Positions 8,743 through 17,197 of a DNA stretch of 64,000 nt are shown here, one piece after another. Source of the DNA: CADEDH01 sp050330635 (lineage in GTDB: Bacteria > Actinomycetota > Acidimicrobiia > Acidimicrobiales > SZUA-35); assembly GCA_050330635.1 (NCBI GenBank), contig JBHJNQ010000039.1:1-64000 (forward strand), given 5' to 3'. Under the pieces are notes generated by a model that saw only the letters and a program-made list of their open reading frames with translations, was not told the origin of the DNA and ran no database searches. Each line of letters starts with the position of its first letter. Position 1 is the stretch's first letter. The translations under genes and the position numbers were made by a program.

Positions 8743-9372
8743 TCAGGCCTGGTCGGCGGCGTCGCCCTCGACGGGGCTACCGCCGTTGGAGGCGGCGGCC
8801 GTGGCATCCGCCCGGTCGGCCGCCTCGGCCTGTTGCTTCCTCTTCTGTTTCTTCTTGCTGTCTGGCCCGAGGACCATCGTCATGTTCCGTCCGTCCAGGC
8901 GGGGGTAGGCCTCCACCTTGGCGTACTCGTCGACCCGTACGGCTATGTCGTCGAGGATCTTGCGACCGAGCTCCGGATGGGTGACTTCCCGTCCCCGGAA
9001 CATGATCGTGATCTTGACCTTGTGACCCTCCTGGAGGAACTTCTCCACCTTCTTGGTCTTCGTGTCGAAATCACCCCCCGAGATCTTCGGGCGATACTTC
9101 ATCTCCTTGACGACGACGTTGCTGGCCTTCTTCTTCGACTCCTTGAGGCGCTGCGCAGCTTCGTACTTGTACTTGCCGTAGTCCATGATCCGGCACACCG
9201 GTGGATTGGCCTTGTCGGCCACCTCCACCAGGTCGAGATCGAGCTCACGAGCGAGAGACAACGCCTCGGGCATCGGCTTGATCCCGAGCTGGTCTCCCGT
9301 CGGGCCGATGACACGTACTTCGCGAGCCCGGATCCGATCATTGATCCGTGGCTCAGGTGCTGACGCGGCTAT
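8743..9372 (-). CDS. infC: Translation initiation factor IF-3, ATA start
   Basis: IF-3 binds the 30S subunit and checks start-codon choice. The obvious ATG at 9273 would delete the conserved N-terminus. Reading upstream in frame gives PEPRINDRIRAREVRVIGP, the diagnostic IF-3 beginning, which must therefore be translated. No ATG, GTG or TTG precedes it before an in-frame stop at 9379. An ATA at 9370-9372 sits 7 bp after GAGGGGTGA, a good Shine-Dalgarno match. The protein is then 209 residues with an alanine-rich tail after residue 175. Rare start codons on infC are the known basis of IF-3 autoregulation, in which IF-3 represses non-AUG initiation on its own mRNA. Confidence 0.93.
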   Translation of the reverse strand: MAASAPEPRINDRIRAREVRVIGPTGDQLGIKPMPEALSLARELDLDLVEVADKANPPVCRIMDYGKYKYEAAQRLKESKKKASNVVVKEMKYRPKISGGDFDTKTKKVEKFLQEGHKVKITIMFRGREVTHPELGRKILDDIAVRVDEYAKVEAYPRLDGRNMTMVLGPDSKKKQKRKQQAEAADRADATAAASNGGSPVEGDAADQA

Positions 9373-9642
9373 GGCCGATCACCCCTCATGCAGATGCAAC
9401 TCTCCTTCGATGCGGCGATGGCTCGCCATGATTGGCTGTGGTTCGACGGTCCCAGCGAGAAAGAGAGCAGCCAGCCGACCGTACCGATGGGCCGCGCTCG
9501 GCGACACGTATCGTGCCGTTCGAGTGCTGTACCCGGACGCATCGTGCATGGCTTGGTCGATGGCCGGGTGGGGCTGAGCCCACTTCCTTGTTGGAATACT
9601 CTGATGTCGATCAACCACGGTACCACCATGGTGGGCAACAAT

Positions 9643-9678
9643 GCTCTGGTCCCGGCTCTGGTCCCGGCTCTGGCCCCG
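9643..9678. repeat. Three 12-bp tandem repeats in the infC leader region
   Basis: GCTCTGGTCCCG occurs at 9643-9654 and 9655-9666 exactly, and at 9667-9678 with one change. It lies about 270 bp upstream of infC. No coding role is supported. It may be a slippage product or a repeated protein-binding site. Confidence 0.7.
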
Positions 9679-9771
9679 ACCCTGGGCGATGGCACGACTC
9701 GACTGACGGCTTCGTCGTAGGCCCATCCGTTGTCGGCCCGCCGGTCGGCACGACGCTGCGACATCAGCCGC

Positions 9772-9777
9772 TACCGT
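9772..9777 (+). promoter_or_regulatory. Putative -10 element for the DUF1844 gene
   Basis: TACCGT lies exactly 7 bp before the ATG at 9785, with no Shine-Dalgarno sequence. This is the recurrent TANNNT-N6-8-start arrangement of this window and implies a leaderless message. Confidence 0.5.
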
Positions 9778-9784
9778 TGACCCC

Positions 9785-10222
9785 ATGACGCTATGGACTC
9801 CTGACGGTGAGCGCCGTGTCCCGCCGGCCCAGCCGGAACCGTCCCCGGCGGACACGGGTCCGGCCGGAGACGCCGAACCCGAGCTGAGCCCCGAGGACGA
9901 AGCCCGAGCCCGGGAGATGGCCCGCGAGCTGGCCGAGGCGAGGACCCGCCTTCTCGAGACCGAGGTCTCCACCGTGCTGGCCAACCACGCCCTCGGCATC
10001 TACGAGCTGGCCGCCATCCACCTCACCGCCGATCGCCCCGACTTCGACGAGGCCCGACTCGCCGTCGACGCCCTTGCGGCCCTGGTCGACGGCCTGAAGG
10101 GTCGCCTCGGTGACGGGGAGCCGACCCTGGCCGACGCCCTCCACCAGGTGCGCCTGGCCTTCGTCCAACGCAAGAAGGAGGCCGACGCCGCCGCCACCAC
10201 CGGCCCCGCGGCCGACGGCTGA
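9785..10222 (+). CDS. DUF1844 family protein
   Basis: A 145-residue protein of unknown function. After a proline/acidic N-terminal stretch (residues 1-40) and a charged helix, residues 60-130 match the DUF1844 pattern: a short hydrophobic helix (LANHALGIYELAAIHL), then FDEARLAVDALAALVDGLKG and LADALHQVRLAFVQ. The segment reads as a compact helical bundle rather than a membrane protein. The gene lies next to infC, a location conserved in actinobacteria, which hints at a link to translation; that is inference. Its stop converges on the EAL-domain gene across two copies of a 28-bp repeat. Confidence 0.75.
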   Translation: MTLWTPDGERRVPPAQPEPSPADTGPAGDAEPELSPEDEARAREMARELAEARTRLLETEVSTVLANHALGIYELAAIHLTADRPDFDEARLAVDALAALVDGLKGRLGDGEPTLADALHQVRLAFVQRKKEADAAATTGPAADG

Positions 10223-10237
10223 GTCTGCGCCGCTACT

Positions 10238-10293
10238 CGGGACGGCGCCGCGCCGCGGCGTCGGTCGGGACGGCGGTGCGCCGCGGCGTCGGT
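10238..10293. repeat. Two tandem 28-bp G/C repeats between convergent genes
   Basis: Units at 10238-10265 and 10266-10293 differ at only two positions. Each contains the self-complementary core GCCGCGGC, so each can fold back on itself. They fill the gap between the DUF1844 gene (+) and the EAL-domain gene (-), whose stop codon is reached at the last base. They may act as paired bidirectional terminators, but there is no T-run. Confidence 0.6.
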
Positions 10294-11957
10294 CAGCGAC
10301 CGCCGGCGGCGTCGGCACCGACGAAGCGGTCGAGGGCGGTCGGTGTGGCCGGCCGATGGATGGCGAATCCCTGGAGCAGCAGGCGACCCCGGCCCGCCAG
10401 ATCGGCGCCGGCCCCCTGCAGGGTCCGCAGCTGCTCCGGCCGCTCGACGTTGCGCACGATGAGCTCGACGCCGCGGTCGAGCACCCGACCGAGCACCGCC
10501 GGTAGGAGCCCGGGCGCGTCGAGCCCGACGAGCTGGGCGCCGTCGAGCTTGACGCACGAGATCATGGGCAGGGAGTCGAGCCTGGCCTCGACGTCGTCGC
10601 CGAGACCGACGCCGTCGAGGGCGACGGCGACCCCGCTGGCCACCAGCCGGTCGAGGCACGCCGCCACGTCGCCCCGGTCGTCGACGAGGGTGCTGACCGC
10701 CACCTCGACACCGAGCTGGTGAGGGGCGAGCGACCAGCGACGGAGAGCGTCGACGGCGACGCGTTCGATCTCGGCCTCCGGCCGGAGCTGGTGACCGTGG
10801 AGGTTGACCGACACGGAGACGGCCCGTCCACTGCGCTGCGACCACCGCGACGCCTGCTCGCACGCCCGGTCGAGGACGTGGGCCCCGAGCTCGTTGATCA
10901 GCCGCTGGCGCTCGGCGCTGCGGAGGATGGCCCCGGGGAGCACGAGGTGACGGACGGGATGCGACCAGCGGACCAGGGCCTCCAGCTGCACGACGTCGTC
11001 GGTGCTGGCGGCGGCGACGATCGGCTGGTAATGCACGTCGATCTCGCGGTGGCGGACGGCTCGTCGTAGCTCGCGGTCGAAGCGGGCGTCGTCCACCACA
11101 CGACGGCGGAGGTCGTGGTCGAACAGCACGATGCGGCCCCCGCCTCCCGATCGTGCCCGGTCGCAGGCGATCCCGGCGTCACGCAGGACGGCCCACGGGT
11201 CGTCGTCGGCGACGGTCACGGCACGGAGGCCGACGCTGAGGCCGACGGGTACGCCGCCACCGGTGTCCCCGGCCCGGCGCCCGGGGTCGCCGCCGGCCGG
11301 GTCGGCGATCGTGGCCGCCGCCACCAGCCGGGTGGCCACGAGCTCCAGGTCGCGGTCGGTGGGGGCGCCGGTGGTGATGACCACGAATCGGCCTCCGCCT
11401 ACGTCACCCAGCCGCTCGTTGGCGGTGAGGGCGGCCTCGACGCGAGCGAGGACGCTCCGGACCATGTCGTCGACGCGGCGCTGGTCGTGCTCGGCCCCGA
11501 CGGCGTCGAGCCCGTCGACGGCGAGGGTCAGCACCCCGATCGGCGGGCGCTGGCCGTGGCGGCTGTGGGTACCGACGGCCGCCACGAGTGCCGCCACCAT
11601 CGCGTCGTTCCCGACGGCCGGGGCAGCGGGCGGCGGCGCTCCGGGGGTGGGGTCCGGGCGGGCGGAGCGGGCGAGCCGGGCCCGGAGGTCGTCGGCGACG
11701 GCCGCAGTGAGCCACAGCCGCCACACGACCCCGGCGAGGGTGACGACCACCGCGGTCAGGGCGAGGCGGAGGGTCCGTTCCGTGCCGGCGACGACGACCG
11801 GGACGGCCAGCACCACCAGGAGCGCGGTGACCACCGGCACCAGGGGCGAGACCGTCGTCACGGGGGTGGCGATGGGTGTGCTGGGGGTGCTGGTGGTGGC
11901 CCGGTCGGCCGGGATAGGGCCCGCCAGGGTGACACCGGTCGGACGAGACGACTCCAT
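10293..11957 (-). CDS. Membrane protein with degenerate GGDEF and EAL domains
   Basis: From the ATG at 11957 the protein has 554 residues: two membrane helices (about 38-57 and 63-82), a GGDEF-like domain (about 120-280) and an EAL domain (about 285-545). The cyclase signature is GGGRF at 187-191 instead of GG(D/E)EF, so synthesis of cyclic di-GMP is unlikely. The EAL domain keeps E326-A-L, the VNL Asn and LQGF, but the DDFG loop reads D448-G449-V-G and the EGVE motif reads V-R-N-V-E, so hydrolysis is doubtful too. A nucleotide-sensing or protein-binding role is inferred. It follows the cold-shock-like gene by 137 bp on the same strand as the riboflavin genes. Confidence 0.85.
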   Translation of the reverse strand: MESSRPTGVTLAGPIPADRATTSTPSTPIATPVTTVSPLVPVVTALLVVLAVPVVVAGTERTLRLALTAVVVTLAGVVWRLWLTAAVADDLRARLARSARPDPTPGAPPPAAPAVGNDAMVAALVAAVGTHSRHGQRPPIGVLTLAVDGLDAVGAEHDQRRVDDMVRSVLARVEAALTANERLGDVGGGRFVVITTGAPTDRDLELVATRLVAAATIADPAGGDPGRRAGDTGGGVPVGLSVGLRAVTVADDDPWAVLRDAGIACDRARSGGGGRIVLFDHDLRRRVVDDARFDRELRRAVRHREIDVHYQPIVAAASTDDVVQLEALVRWSHPVRHLVLPGAILRSAERQRLINELGAHVLDRACEQASRWSQRSGRAVSVSVNLHGHQLRPEAEIERVAVDALRRWSLAPHQLGVEVAVSTLVDDRGDVAACLDRLVASGVAVALDGVGLGDDVEARLDSLPMISCVKLDGAQLVGLDAPGLLPAVLGRVLDRGVELIVRNVERPEQLRTLQGAGADLAGRGRLLLQGFAIHRPATPTALDRFVGADAAGGR

Positions 11958-12094
11958 GACCGTCCCGTCGGCGTCGTCCCCCGTGGGGTGAGCGCCACCG
12001 GGCCGCACGGGCAGGTTCGCTCGCCGGCCCTGGGCCCTTCGACCCACGAGCAGGCCTCCCCGAGCAGGCGGCCGGCCCGGCCGGCCGGCGACGA

Positions 12095-12340
12095 TCAGGT
12101 GACGGTGGCGAGGACCCGCCTGGCCTCCCACCGGCCGGGACCGGCCCAGCCGACGACGAAGGTCACCGCCGCCCCCTCGTCGATCGTCCGCGTCCCGTCG
12201 GCTATGGCCGTGCAGTGGAAGTCGACCCGGTCGCCGTCATCGGCGGCGATCACACCGAGCCCGACCTCGGCGTCGAACCGCTCCACCGTTCCCGACCTCA
12301 GCGCATCACCGGGGCCTCTCGCCCCTCGTGGCCCCGTCAT
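12095..12340 (-). CDS. Cold-shock-domain-like protein
   Basis: At 81 residues it has the size and pattern of a single cold-shock domain: SGTVERFDAEVGLGVIAADDG, then VDFHCTAI, then GAAVTFVVGWAGPGRWEA. The aromatic RNA-binding positions of classical CspA (KGFGFI and VFVHF) are largely replaced here (VGLGVI and VDFHC), so strong RNA binding is uncertain. It overlaps the end of ribBA by 4 bp (ATGA), so the two are translationally coupled. In many bacteria ribH would follow ribBA; here this gene occupies that place. Confidence 0.8.
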   Translation of the reverse strand: MTGPRGARGPGDALRSGTVERFDAEVGLGVIAADDGDRVDFHCTAIADGTRTIDEGAAVTFVVGWAGPGRWEARRVLATVT

Positions 12341-13599
12341 CGCACTGCCGAGTCCGGACCGAGATCGAGGAGATGGCCGAGACGTTCCTGCTTGGTCCGC
12401 AGGTAGGCGATGTTCTGGGCGGTCGGCACCGTCGTCAGGGGGACCCGTTCCGTGATCTCGAGACCGAAGCCGTCGAGACCACCGTACTTCGCCGGGTTGT
12501 TCGTCATCAGCCGCATCGTCGTGATGCCGAGGTCGACCAGGATCTGGGCCCCGATGCCGTATTCGCGACTGTCGGCGGGGAGGCCGAGCTCGAGGTTGGC
12601 GTCGACCGTGTCACGACCCTGATCCTGGAGCCCGTAGGCCCGGATCTTGTGGCCGAGGCCGATGCCTCGCCCCTCGTGACCCCGGAGGTAGACGAGGACC
12701 CCCTCGCCGGCCTCGGCGATCTTGGCCAGCGCCTGGTCGAGCTGCGGTCCACAGTCGCAGCGCAGCGAGCCGAAGATGTCACCGGTGAGGCACTCGGAGT
12801 GGACCCGGACCAGCATGTCGGCTTTGGAGGACGGATTGCCGAGCACCAAGGCCACGTGCTGCTCAGCGTCGAGCAACGACTCGTAGACGATGGCCCGGAA
12901 GTCGCCATGGATGGTGGGGATGATGGCCTCGGCGAACCGGCTCACCAGTTTCTCGGTGCTCCGACGGTGACGGACGAGATCGGCGATGGAGACGAAGACG
13001 AGCCCGTGTTCGGCGGCGAAGCGCGACAGCTCCGGCACCCGGGCCATCGTCCCGTCGTCGTTGACGATCTCGCACAGGACGCCTCCCTCGGCCAGCCCGG
13101 CCAGGCGGGACAGATCGAGGGCCGCCTCGGTGTGCCCGGCCCGCTTGAGGACCCCACCCTTGCGGGCCCGCAGGGGGAAGATGTGTCCCGGACGGGCGAA
13201 GTCGGCGGCACTGGCCGCCGGGTCGATCAGGGCCCGCAGGGTGACCGAGCGATCGTGGGCCGAGATGCCGGTCGTGGTGCCGTGGATGTAGTCGACCGAC
13301 ACGGTGAAGGCGGTGCGCATGGCCTCCGTGTTCTGGGCCACCATCAGGGGAAGCTCGAGCTGGTCGGCCCGCTCCTCGGTGACCGGGGAGCAGATCACCC
13401 CCGACGTGTGGCGCACGAAGAAGGCGATCTTGTCGGGGGTGGCGTACTCGGCCGCCATGATCAGGTCGCCCTCGTTCTCCCGGTCCTCGTCGTCGACGAC
13501 GACGACGATCTCGCCCCGCCCGATGGCGGCGATGGCGTCCTCGATGGTATCGAACGGGGAGGCGCCGTCGCCGGCCCCGGCGGCTCTGGTGTCGCTCAC
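12337..13599 (-). CDS. ribBA: Bifunctional 3,4-DHBP synthase / GTP cyclohydrolase II
   Basis: A 420-residue fusion that makes both precursors of riboflavin: 3,4-dihydroxy-2-butanone 4-phosphate from ribulose 5-phosphate (RibB, residues about 20-215) and the pyrimidine from GTP (RibA, about 225-410). RibB shows VDDEDRENEGDL, the acidic metal/catalytic loop, and RHTSG. RibA shows the zinc cysteine cluster CLTGDIFGSLRCDCG and the GHEGRGIG loop. The length is normal. It overlaps ribE by 4 bp upstream and the cold-shock-like gene by 4 bp downstream. No FMN riboswitch was recognised near this gene. Confidence 0.96.
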   Translation of the reverse strand: MSDTRAAGAGDGASPFDTIEDAIAAIGRGEIVVVVDDEDRENEGDLIMAAEYATPDKIAFFVRHTSGVICSPVTEERADQLELPLMVAQNTEAMRTAFTVSVDYIHGTTTGISAHDRSVTLRALIDPAASAADFARPGHIFPLRARKGGVLKRAGHTEAALDLSRLAGLAEGGVLCEIVNDDGTMARVPELSRFAAEHGLVFVSIADLVRHRRSTEKLVSRFAEAIIPTIHGDFRAIVYESLLDAEQHVALVLGNPSSKADMLVRVHSECLTGDIFGSLRCDCGPQLDQALAKIAEAGEGVLVYLRGHEGRGIGLGHKIRAYGLQDQGRDTVDANLELGLPADSREYGIGAQILVDLGITTMRLMTNNPAKYGGLDGFGLEITERVPLTTVPTAQNIAYLRTKQERLGHLLDLGPDSAVR

Positions 13600-14213
13600 G
13601 ATGATTCCTCCCCGGGGGAGCTGAGCGTCCCGCCGGTGTCGTCGACGCGGCCGGCCAGTAGCTTCTCGGCGTACTTGGCCATGACGTCGACCTCGATGTT
13701 GACCCGGTCACCCGGGCCCTTGTGTCCGAGGGTGGTGACCTCGGTGGTGTGGGGTATGACGGCCACCGTGAACCCGTCGGGCGCCGGGTCGACGACGGTG
13801 AGGCTGATCCCGTCGACAGTGACCGAACCCTTCTCGACCAGGTAGCGGTCGAGCTCCGCCGGAACCTCGACCTTGAGATCGGGGGCCGGGCGGACGATGA
13901 TGCCGACGGCGTCGACGTGACCCTGGACGAGGTGACCGCCGAGGCGATCCTCCAGGCGGACGGGCCGTTCGAGGTTGACGGGATCGTCGACCGCGAGATC
14001 CCCGAGCTGGGTCCTGGCGAAGGACTCGTCGGACACGTGGGCCTCGAACCAGCCAACGTCGGCGTCCCAGTCGACCACGGTGAGGCAGCACCCGTTGACG
14101 GCGACGGAGGCGCCCAGAACGACGTCGTCCAGGACCTGGCGGCAGCGGATCCGGAGCCGGGGTCCGTCGAGGGCGTCGACCCGGCCGAGCTCCTCGACGA
14201 TACCGGTGAACAT
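13596..14213 (-). CDS. ribE: Riboflavin synthase, alpha chain
   Basis: A 205-residue protein with the internal repeat typical of this enzyme, which dismutates two 6,7-dimethyl-8-ribityllumazine molecules to riboflavin. The start MFTGIVEELG is diagnostic, as are GASVAVNGCCLTV (first barrel) and GSVTVDGISLTV (second barrel). The start overlaps the ribD stop by one base (TGATG) and the stop overlaps the ribBA start by 4 bp. Confidence 0.97.
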   Translation of the reverse strand: MFTGIVEELGRVDALDGPRLRIRCRQVLDDVVLGASVAVNGCCLTVVDWDADVGWFEAHVSDESFARTQLGDLAVDDPVNLERPVRLEDRLGGHLVQGHVDAVGIIVRPAPDLKVEVPAELDRYLVEKGSVTVDGISLTVVDPAPDGFTVAVIPHTTEVTTLGHKGPGDRVNIEVDVMAKYAEKLLAGRVDDTGGTLSSPGEESS

Positions 14214-15253
14214 CAGGCCACTCCCGCTCCATCGCTTGGCATCAGATCCATGCGAAGATCGTTCCCCAGCTGAACCACCCGGTCAAGCTGCAGGCGGGCC
14301 AGGTCGCCCATGGTGGCCGCTCCCGGACCGGCCAGGACAGGTGCCCCGTCGTCGCCGCCCATGAGGGCCGGGGCCAGGTACACTACGTAGTGGTCGACGA
14401 GACCGCGACGATGGAGCTCGCCGGCGACGGTGGCCCCACCCTCGACGAGGAGCTGGACGACGTCGCGCCGGCCGAGGTCGTCGAGCACGTCCTCCAGATC
14501 GCCGCTCACCTCCTGGCAGGGATGGACGGCGGCGCCGGGCGGGGCCGTGCCCAGCACCACCCGCAGCGGAGGGCGGGGAGCGGCGCCGTCGGACGCCACG
14601 ACGTCGCGGACGGTGAGGCGCGGATCGTCGGCCCTGACCGTGCCGGCACCGACGAGGATGGCGTCGGACTCGGCCCGGAGCCGATGGACGTCACGCCGGG
14701 CCTCGTCGCCCGTTATCCACTGGCTCGTGCCGTCGGGGGCGGCGGTCCGCCCGTCGAGCGTGGTCGCGGTCTTCAACACGACGTAGGGGCGGCCGGTTCG
14801 ACGGTGCACCAGGTAGGGCCCCAACTGGCGTTCCACGAGATCGGCCCCCGGGCCGACGACCACATCGATGCCGGCGGCCCGCAGCGCCGCCACCCCCCGG
14901 CCCCCGACCCGGGGGTCGGGATCGGTCACCGCCACCACGACCCGCTCGATCCCGGCGGCGGTGACGGCGTCGATGCAGGGCGGGGTGCGACCGTGGTGGG
15001 CGCAGGGCTCGAGGGTCACGTAGAGGGTGGCACCCCGAGCCCTCGCTCCGGCCCTGGCGAGGGCAAGACGCTCGGCGTGGTGGGCGCCGGGCCGTTGGGT
15101 CGCCCCTTCGTAGGTCGTCCCGTCGGTCGCGACCACCACGGCACCCACCCAGGGGTTGGGTGGGGCGAGGAGCCGGCTGTGCTCGGCCCGGGCCACGGCC
15201 CGGGCCATGAGCGAGCGGTCGTCGGGGCGGAGGTCGGGCTCGATGAGGGTCAC
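14213..15253 (-). CDS. ribD: Riboflavin deaminase/reductase RibD
   Basis: A 346-residue bifunctional enzyme for the second and third steps of the pyrimidine branch of riboflavin synthesis. The N-terminal deaminase domain (about 1-150) carries the zinc site HHAERLAL and PCAHHGRTPPC. The C-terminal reductase domain (about 160-346) has LKTATTLDGRTA and LVEGGATVAGEL. The start is a GTG at 15253, 13 bp after the Mog/MoaB gene stop, so the two are likely one transcript. The length is normal. Confidence 0.96.
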   Translation of the reverse strand: MTLIEPDLRPDDRSLMARAVARAEHSRLLAPPNPWVGAVVVATDGTTYEGATQRPGAHHAERLALARAGARARGATLYVTLEPCAHHGRTPPCIDAVTAAGIERVVVAVTDPDPRVGGRGVAALRAAGIDVVVGPGADLVERQLGPYLVHRRTGRPYVVLKTATTLDGRTAAPDGTSQWITGDEARRDVHRLRAESDAILVGAGTVRADDPRLTVRDVVASDGAAPRPPLRVVLGTAPPGAAVHPCQEVSGDLEDVLDDLGRRDVVQLLVEGGATVAGELHRRGLVDHYVVYLAPALMGGDDGAPVLAGPGAATMGDLARLQLDRVVQLGNDLRMDLMPSDGAGVA

Positions 15254-15266
15254 GGTCGGGACGGCA

Positions 15267-15788
15267 TCAGTGGGGCCGCCCGCCCGCCAGCAGCTCGACG
15301 GCGTGGGGGCACACGTCGAGCACGGCCTCCAGCGTCTCGATCGCCCCCCTCGTCGATCCCGGGGTGTTCAGGATCAGGGCCTGGCCCCGCGTCCCGGCCA
15401 GGGCCCGGCTGAGCCGGCCCAGCCCGTCGGGGTTCACGGTCCGCATGGCCTCGGCCATGCCGGGGGCGTGGCGGTCCAGAGCCGCCGCCGTCCCCTCGGG
15501 GGTGAGGTCCCGGGGCCCGAAGCCGGTGCCGCCGGTGGTGACGACGAGCCCGGAGAAGCCGTCACACAGCTCGATCAGGGTGTCGCGCACGCTCTCGATA
15601 CCGTCGGCGATGCACCGGTGGTCGACCACCTCCCATCCGGCACCGCTCAGCACCTCGACCAGGGCCCCACCCGAGGAGTCCTGGCGGGTGCCGGCGACGA
15701 CGCCGTCGGACACGGTGACGACCTTGACCCGGCGGGCAACGTCCCGGCCCGGTTCCCGGTCGTGTTGTTCCTGGTCGCTGGCCACCAT
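15267..15788 (-). CDS. MogA/MoaB-type molybdopterin adenylyltransferase-like protein
   Basis: At 173 residues it fits the single-domain MogA/MoaB fold that adenylylates molybdopterin before metal insertion. The family motif TTGGTGFGPRDLTPE (substrate loop) and ILNTPGSTRGAIE are clear. I start at the ATG at 15788; an upstream extension to 15854 is unlike the family. It heads the - strand riboflavin run but belongs to cofactor (Moco) metabolism. No other molybdenum genes are in the window. MogA and MoaB cannot be told apart here. Confidence 0.88.
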   Translation of the reverse strand: MVASDQEQHDREPGRDVARRVKVVTVSDGVVAGTRQDSSGGALVEVLSGAGWEVVDHRCIADGIESVRDTLIELCDGFSGLVVTTGGTGFGPRDLTPEGTAAALDRHAPGMAEAMRTVNPDGLGRLSRALAGTRGQALILNTPGSTRGAIETLEAVLDVCPHAVELLAGGRPH

Positions 15789-15864
15789 GACAGTGTGCCC
15801 GCTGACGGAGCGGGGAACGAGCCGGGTACCGACATCGACGAAGGAGAAACCCATGGCCAGCTGC

Positions 15865-15870
15865 TACTCT
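15865..15870 (+). promoter_or_regulatory. Possible -10 element for the ser operon
   Basis: TACTCT lies 75 bp before the serA ATG, in the short divergent gap between the Mog/MoaB gene and serA. It would give a leader of about 65-70 nt. No -35 match is evident. Confidence 0.3.
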
Positions 15871-15945
15871 CCGAGACGACATCTGCGTGTTCGACCCGAC
15901 GGCCCGCTCCGGCCGGCCCTCGGCTTCCAACGACGGAGACCCACC

Positions 15946-17163
15946 ATGAAGATCCTCTTCGCCGATGCGATCGGTGAGGACCGCCTCGCCCCCCTCACCG
16001 CCGCCGGCCACGACGTCGTCCTTGCCCCCACGCTCGGCTCCGACGACATCCCGGCCCACATCGGCGGCGTCGACGTCCTGGTCGTGCGCAGCACCCGTGT
16101 CACGGCGGCCACCGTCGGCGCCGCCGACCGGCTCGGTCTGATCGTCCGGGCCGGTGCGGGCACCGACACCATCGACGTCGACGCCGCCTCCGATGCCGGG
16201 ATCTATGTCTGCAACGTCCCGGGACGCAATGCCGTGGCGGTCGCCGAGCTGACCCTCGGCCTGCTCCTCGCCATCGACCGGCAGCTGGCCGACGGTGTCG
16301 CCGACCTGCGGGCGGGGCGGTGGGACAAGGCCCGCTACAGCCGGGCCGACGGCCTCCTGGGCAAAACGATGGCCATCGTCGGCCTCGGCGACATCGGCCT
16401 CGAAGTGGCGGTGAGGGCCAAGGCCTTCGGTATCGCCGTGACCGCCCTCCGCAAGGACGACCGCTCGCCCGACACCCAGACCCGGATCCGGGCCGTCGGC
16501 ATCCGCCTCGTCGACAAGGTCGACGAGCTGCTGGCCGAGGCCGACATCGTCTCCATCCACATCCCGGCCGGGGCCGACACCGTCGGACTCGTCGATGCCC
16601 GCTTCCTGGCCCGGCTCCGCCCCGGTGCCGTCCTCCTCAACACGTCGCGGGCCGAAGTGGTCGACGACACGGCCCTGCTCGCCGCCCTCGACGCCGGCCG
16701 CCTGTGGGCCGGCCTCGACGTGTGGCCCGACGAGCCGTCGTCGGGTCGAGCCGAGTTCGTCTCGCCCCTGGCCGCCCACCCCCGCGTGGTGGGCAGCCAC
16801 CACATCGGCGCCTCGACCGAGCAGGCCCAACGGGCCGTGGCCGACGGCACGATCGACGTCGTCCGGGGCTACCTGGAGGGTCGGGTCGTGAACTGCGTCA
16901 ACCTCAACCCCCGCGCCGTGGGCACGGGCCGCCTCAGTGTCCGCCACCGGGACCGGGTGGGGGTGCTGGCCGAAGTGTTGCAGGTCCTGAGGACGGCCGG
17001 CATCAACGTACAGCAGATGCAGAACCAGATCTTCAGCGGTGACGGGGCGGCCGTCGCCACCATCCACGTGTCCGGTCACCTCGACGGCGCCACCGTCGCC
17101 GCCCTCGACGCCATCGACGACGTCCTCGCCGCCGCCATCCTCCCCACCCCCGACCACCCGTGA
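15946..17163 (+). CDS. serA: D-3-phosphoglycerate dehydrogenase
   Basis: A 405-residue NAD-dependent enzyme that opens serine synthesis by oxidising 3-phosphoglycerate. The Rossmann nucleotide loop is GLGDIGLEVAVRAKAFG. The catalytic Arg is in LNTSRAEVVDD and the His in GSHHIGASTEQAQ. A C-terminal ACT-like segment (about 325-405, RDRVGVLAEVLQVLRTAGIN) suggests serine feedback or amino-acid sensing; the long intervening domain of mycobacterial SerA is absent. GGAG lies 9 bp before the ATG. serC follows after 34 bp. Confidence 0.95.
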   Translation: MKILFADAIGEDRLAPLTAAGHDVVLAPTLGSDDIPAHIGGVDVLVVRSTRVTAATVGAADRLGLIVRAGAGTDTIDVDAASDAGIYVCNVPGRNAVAVAELTLGLLLAIDRQLADGVADLRAGRWDKARYSRADGLLGKTMAIVGLGDIGLEVAVRAKAFGIAVTALRKDDRSPDTQTRIRAVGIRLVDKVDELLAEADIVSIHIPAGADTVGLVDARFLARLRPGAVLLNTSRAEVVDDTALLAALDAGRLWAGLDVWPDEPSSGRAEFVSPLAAHPRVVGSHHIGASTEQAQRAVADGTIDVVRGYLEGRVVNCVNLNPRAVGTGRLSVRHRDRVGVLAEVLQVLRTAGINVQQMQNQIFSGDGAAVATIHVSGHLDGATVAALDAIDDVLAAAILPTPDHP

Positions 17164-17197
17164 CCGACCCCGTCCGCGTCCAATCCGGAGAACACCG

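Larger units (their letters stand above)
9373..9784. promoter_or_regulatory. 412-bp divergent intergenic region; infC-operon leader
   Basis: This gap separates infC (-) from the DUF1844 gene (+). Its base composition is less G/C-rich than the genes around it. It holds a perfect 12-bp palindrome (CCACCATGGTGG, 9623-9634), a small GTGGG/CCCAC stem around 9567-9582, and the 12-bp tandem repeats listed separately. The infC-side promoter must lie here; TACCGT on the - strand near 9618-9623 is one weak -10 candidate. That would give a leader of more than 200 nt, long enough for structured control, but I cannot define it. The short open frames inside look random. Confidence 0.5.

Noticed and set aside
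9379..9784. Short open frames in the infC leader (both strands)
   Set aside because: The 12-bp repeat produces repetitive peptides and none resembles a known protein.
12337..12340. The cold-shock-like gene as a divergent ribH
   Set aside because: At 81 residues it is half the size of lumazine synthase and has the cold-shock beta-barrel pattern.
13560..15260. An FMN riboswitch before the riboflavin genes
   Set aside because: Gene junctions are 1-13 bp or overlap, leaving no room inside, and I could not recognise the conserved FMN aptamer upstream of the run.
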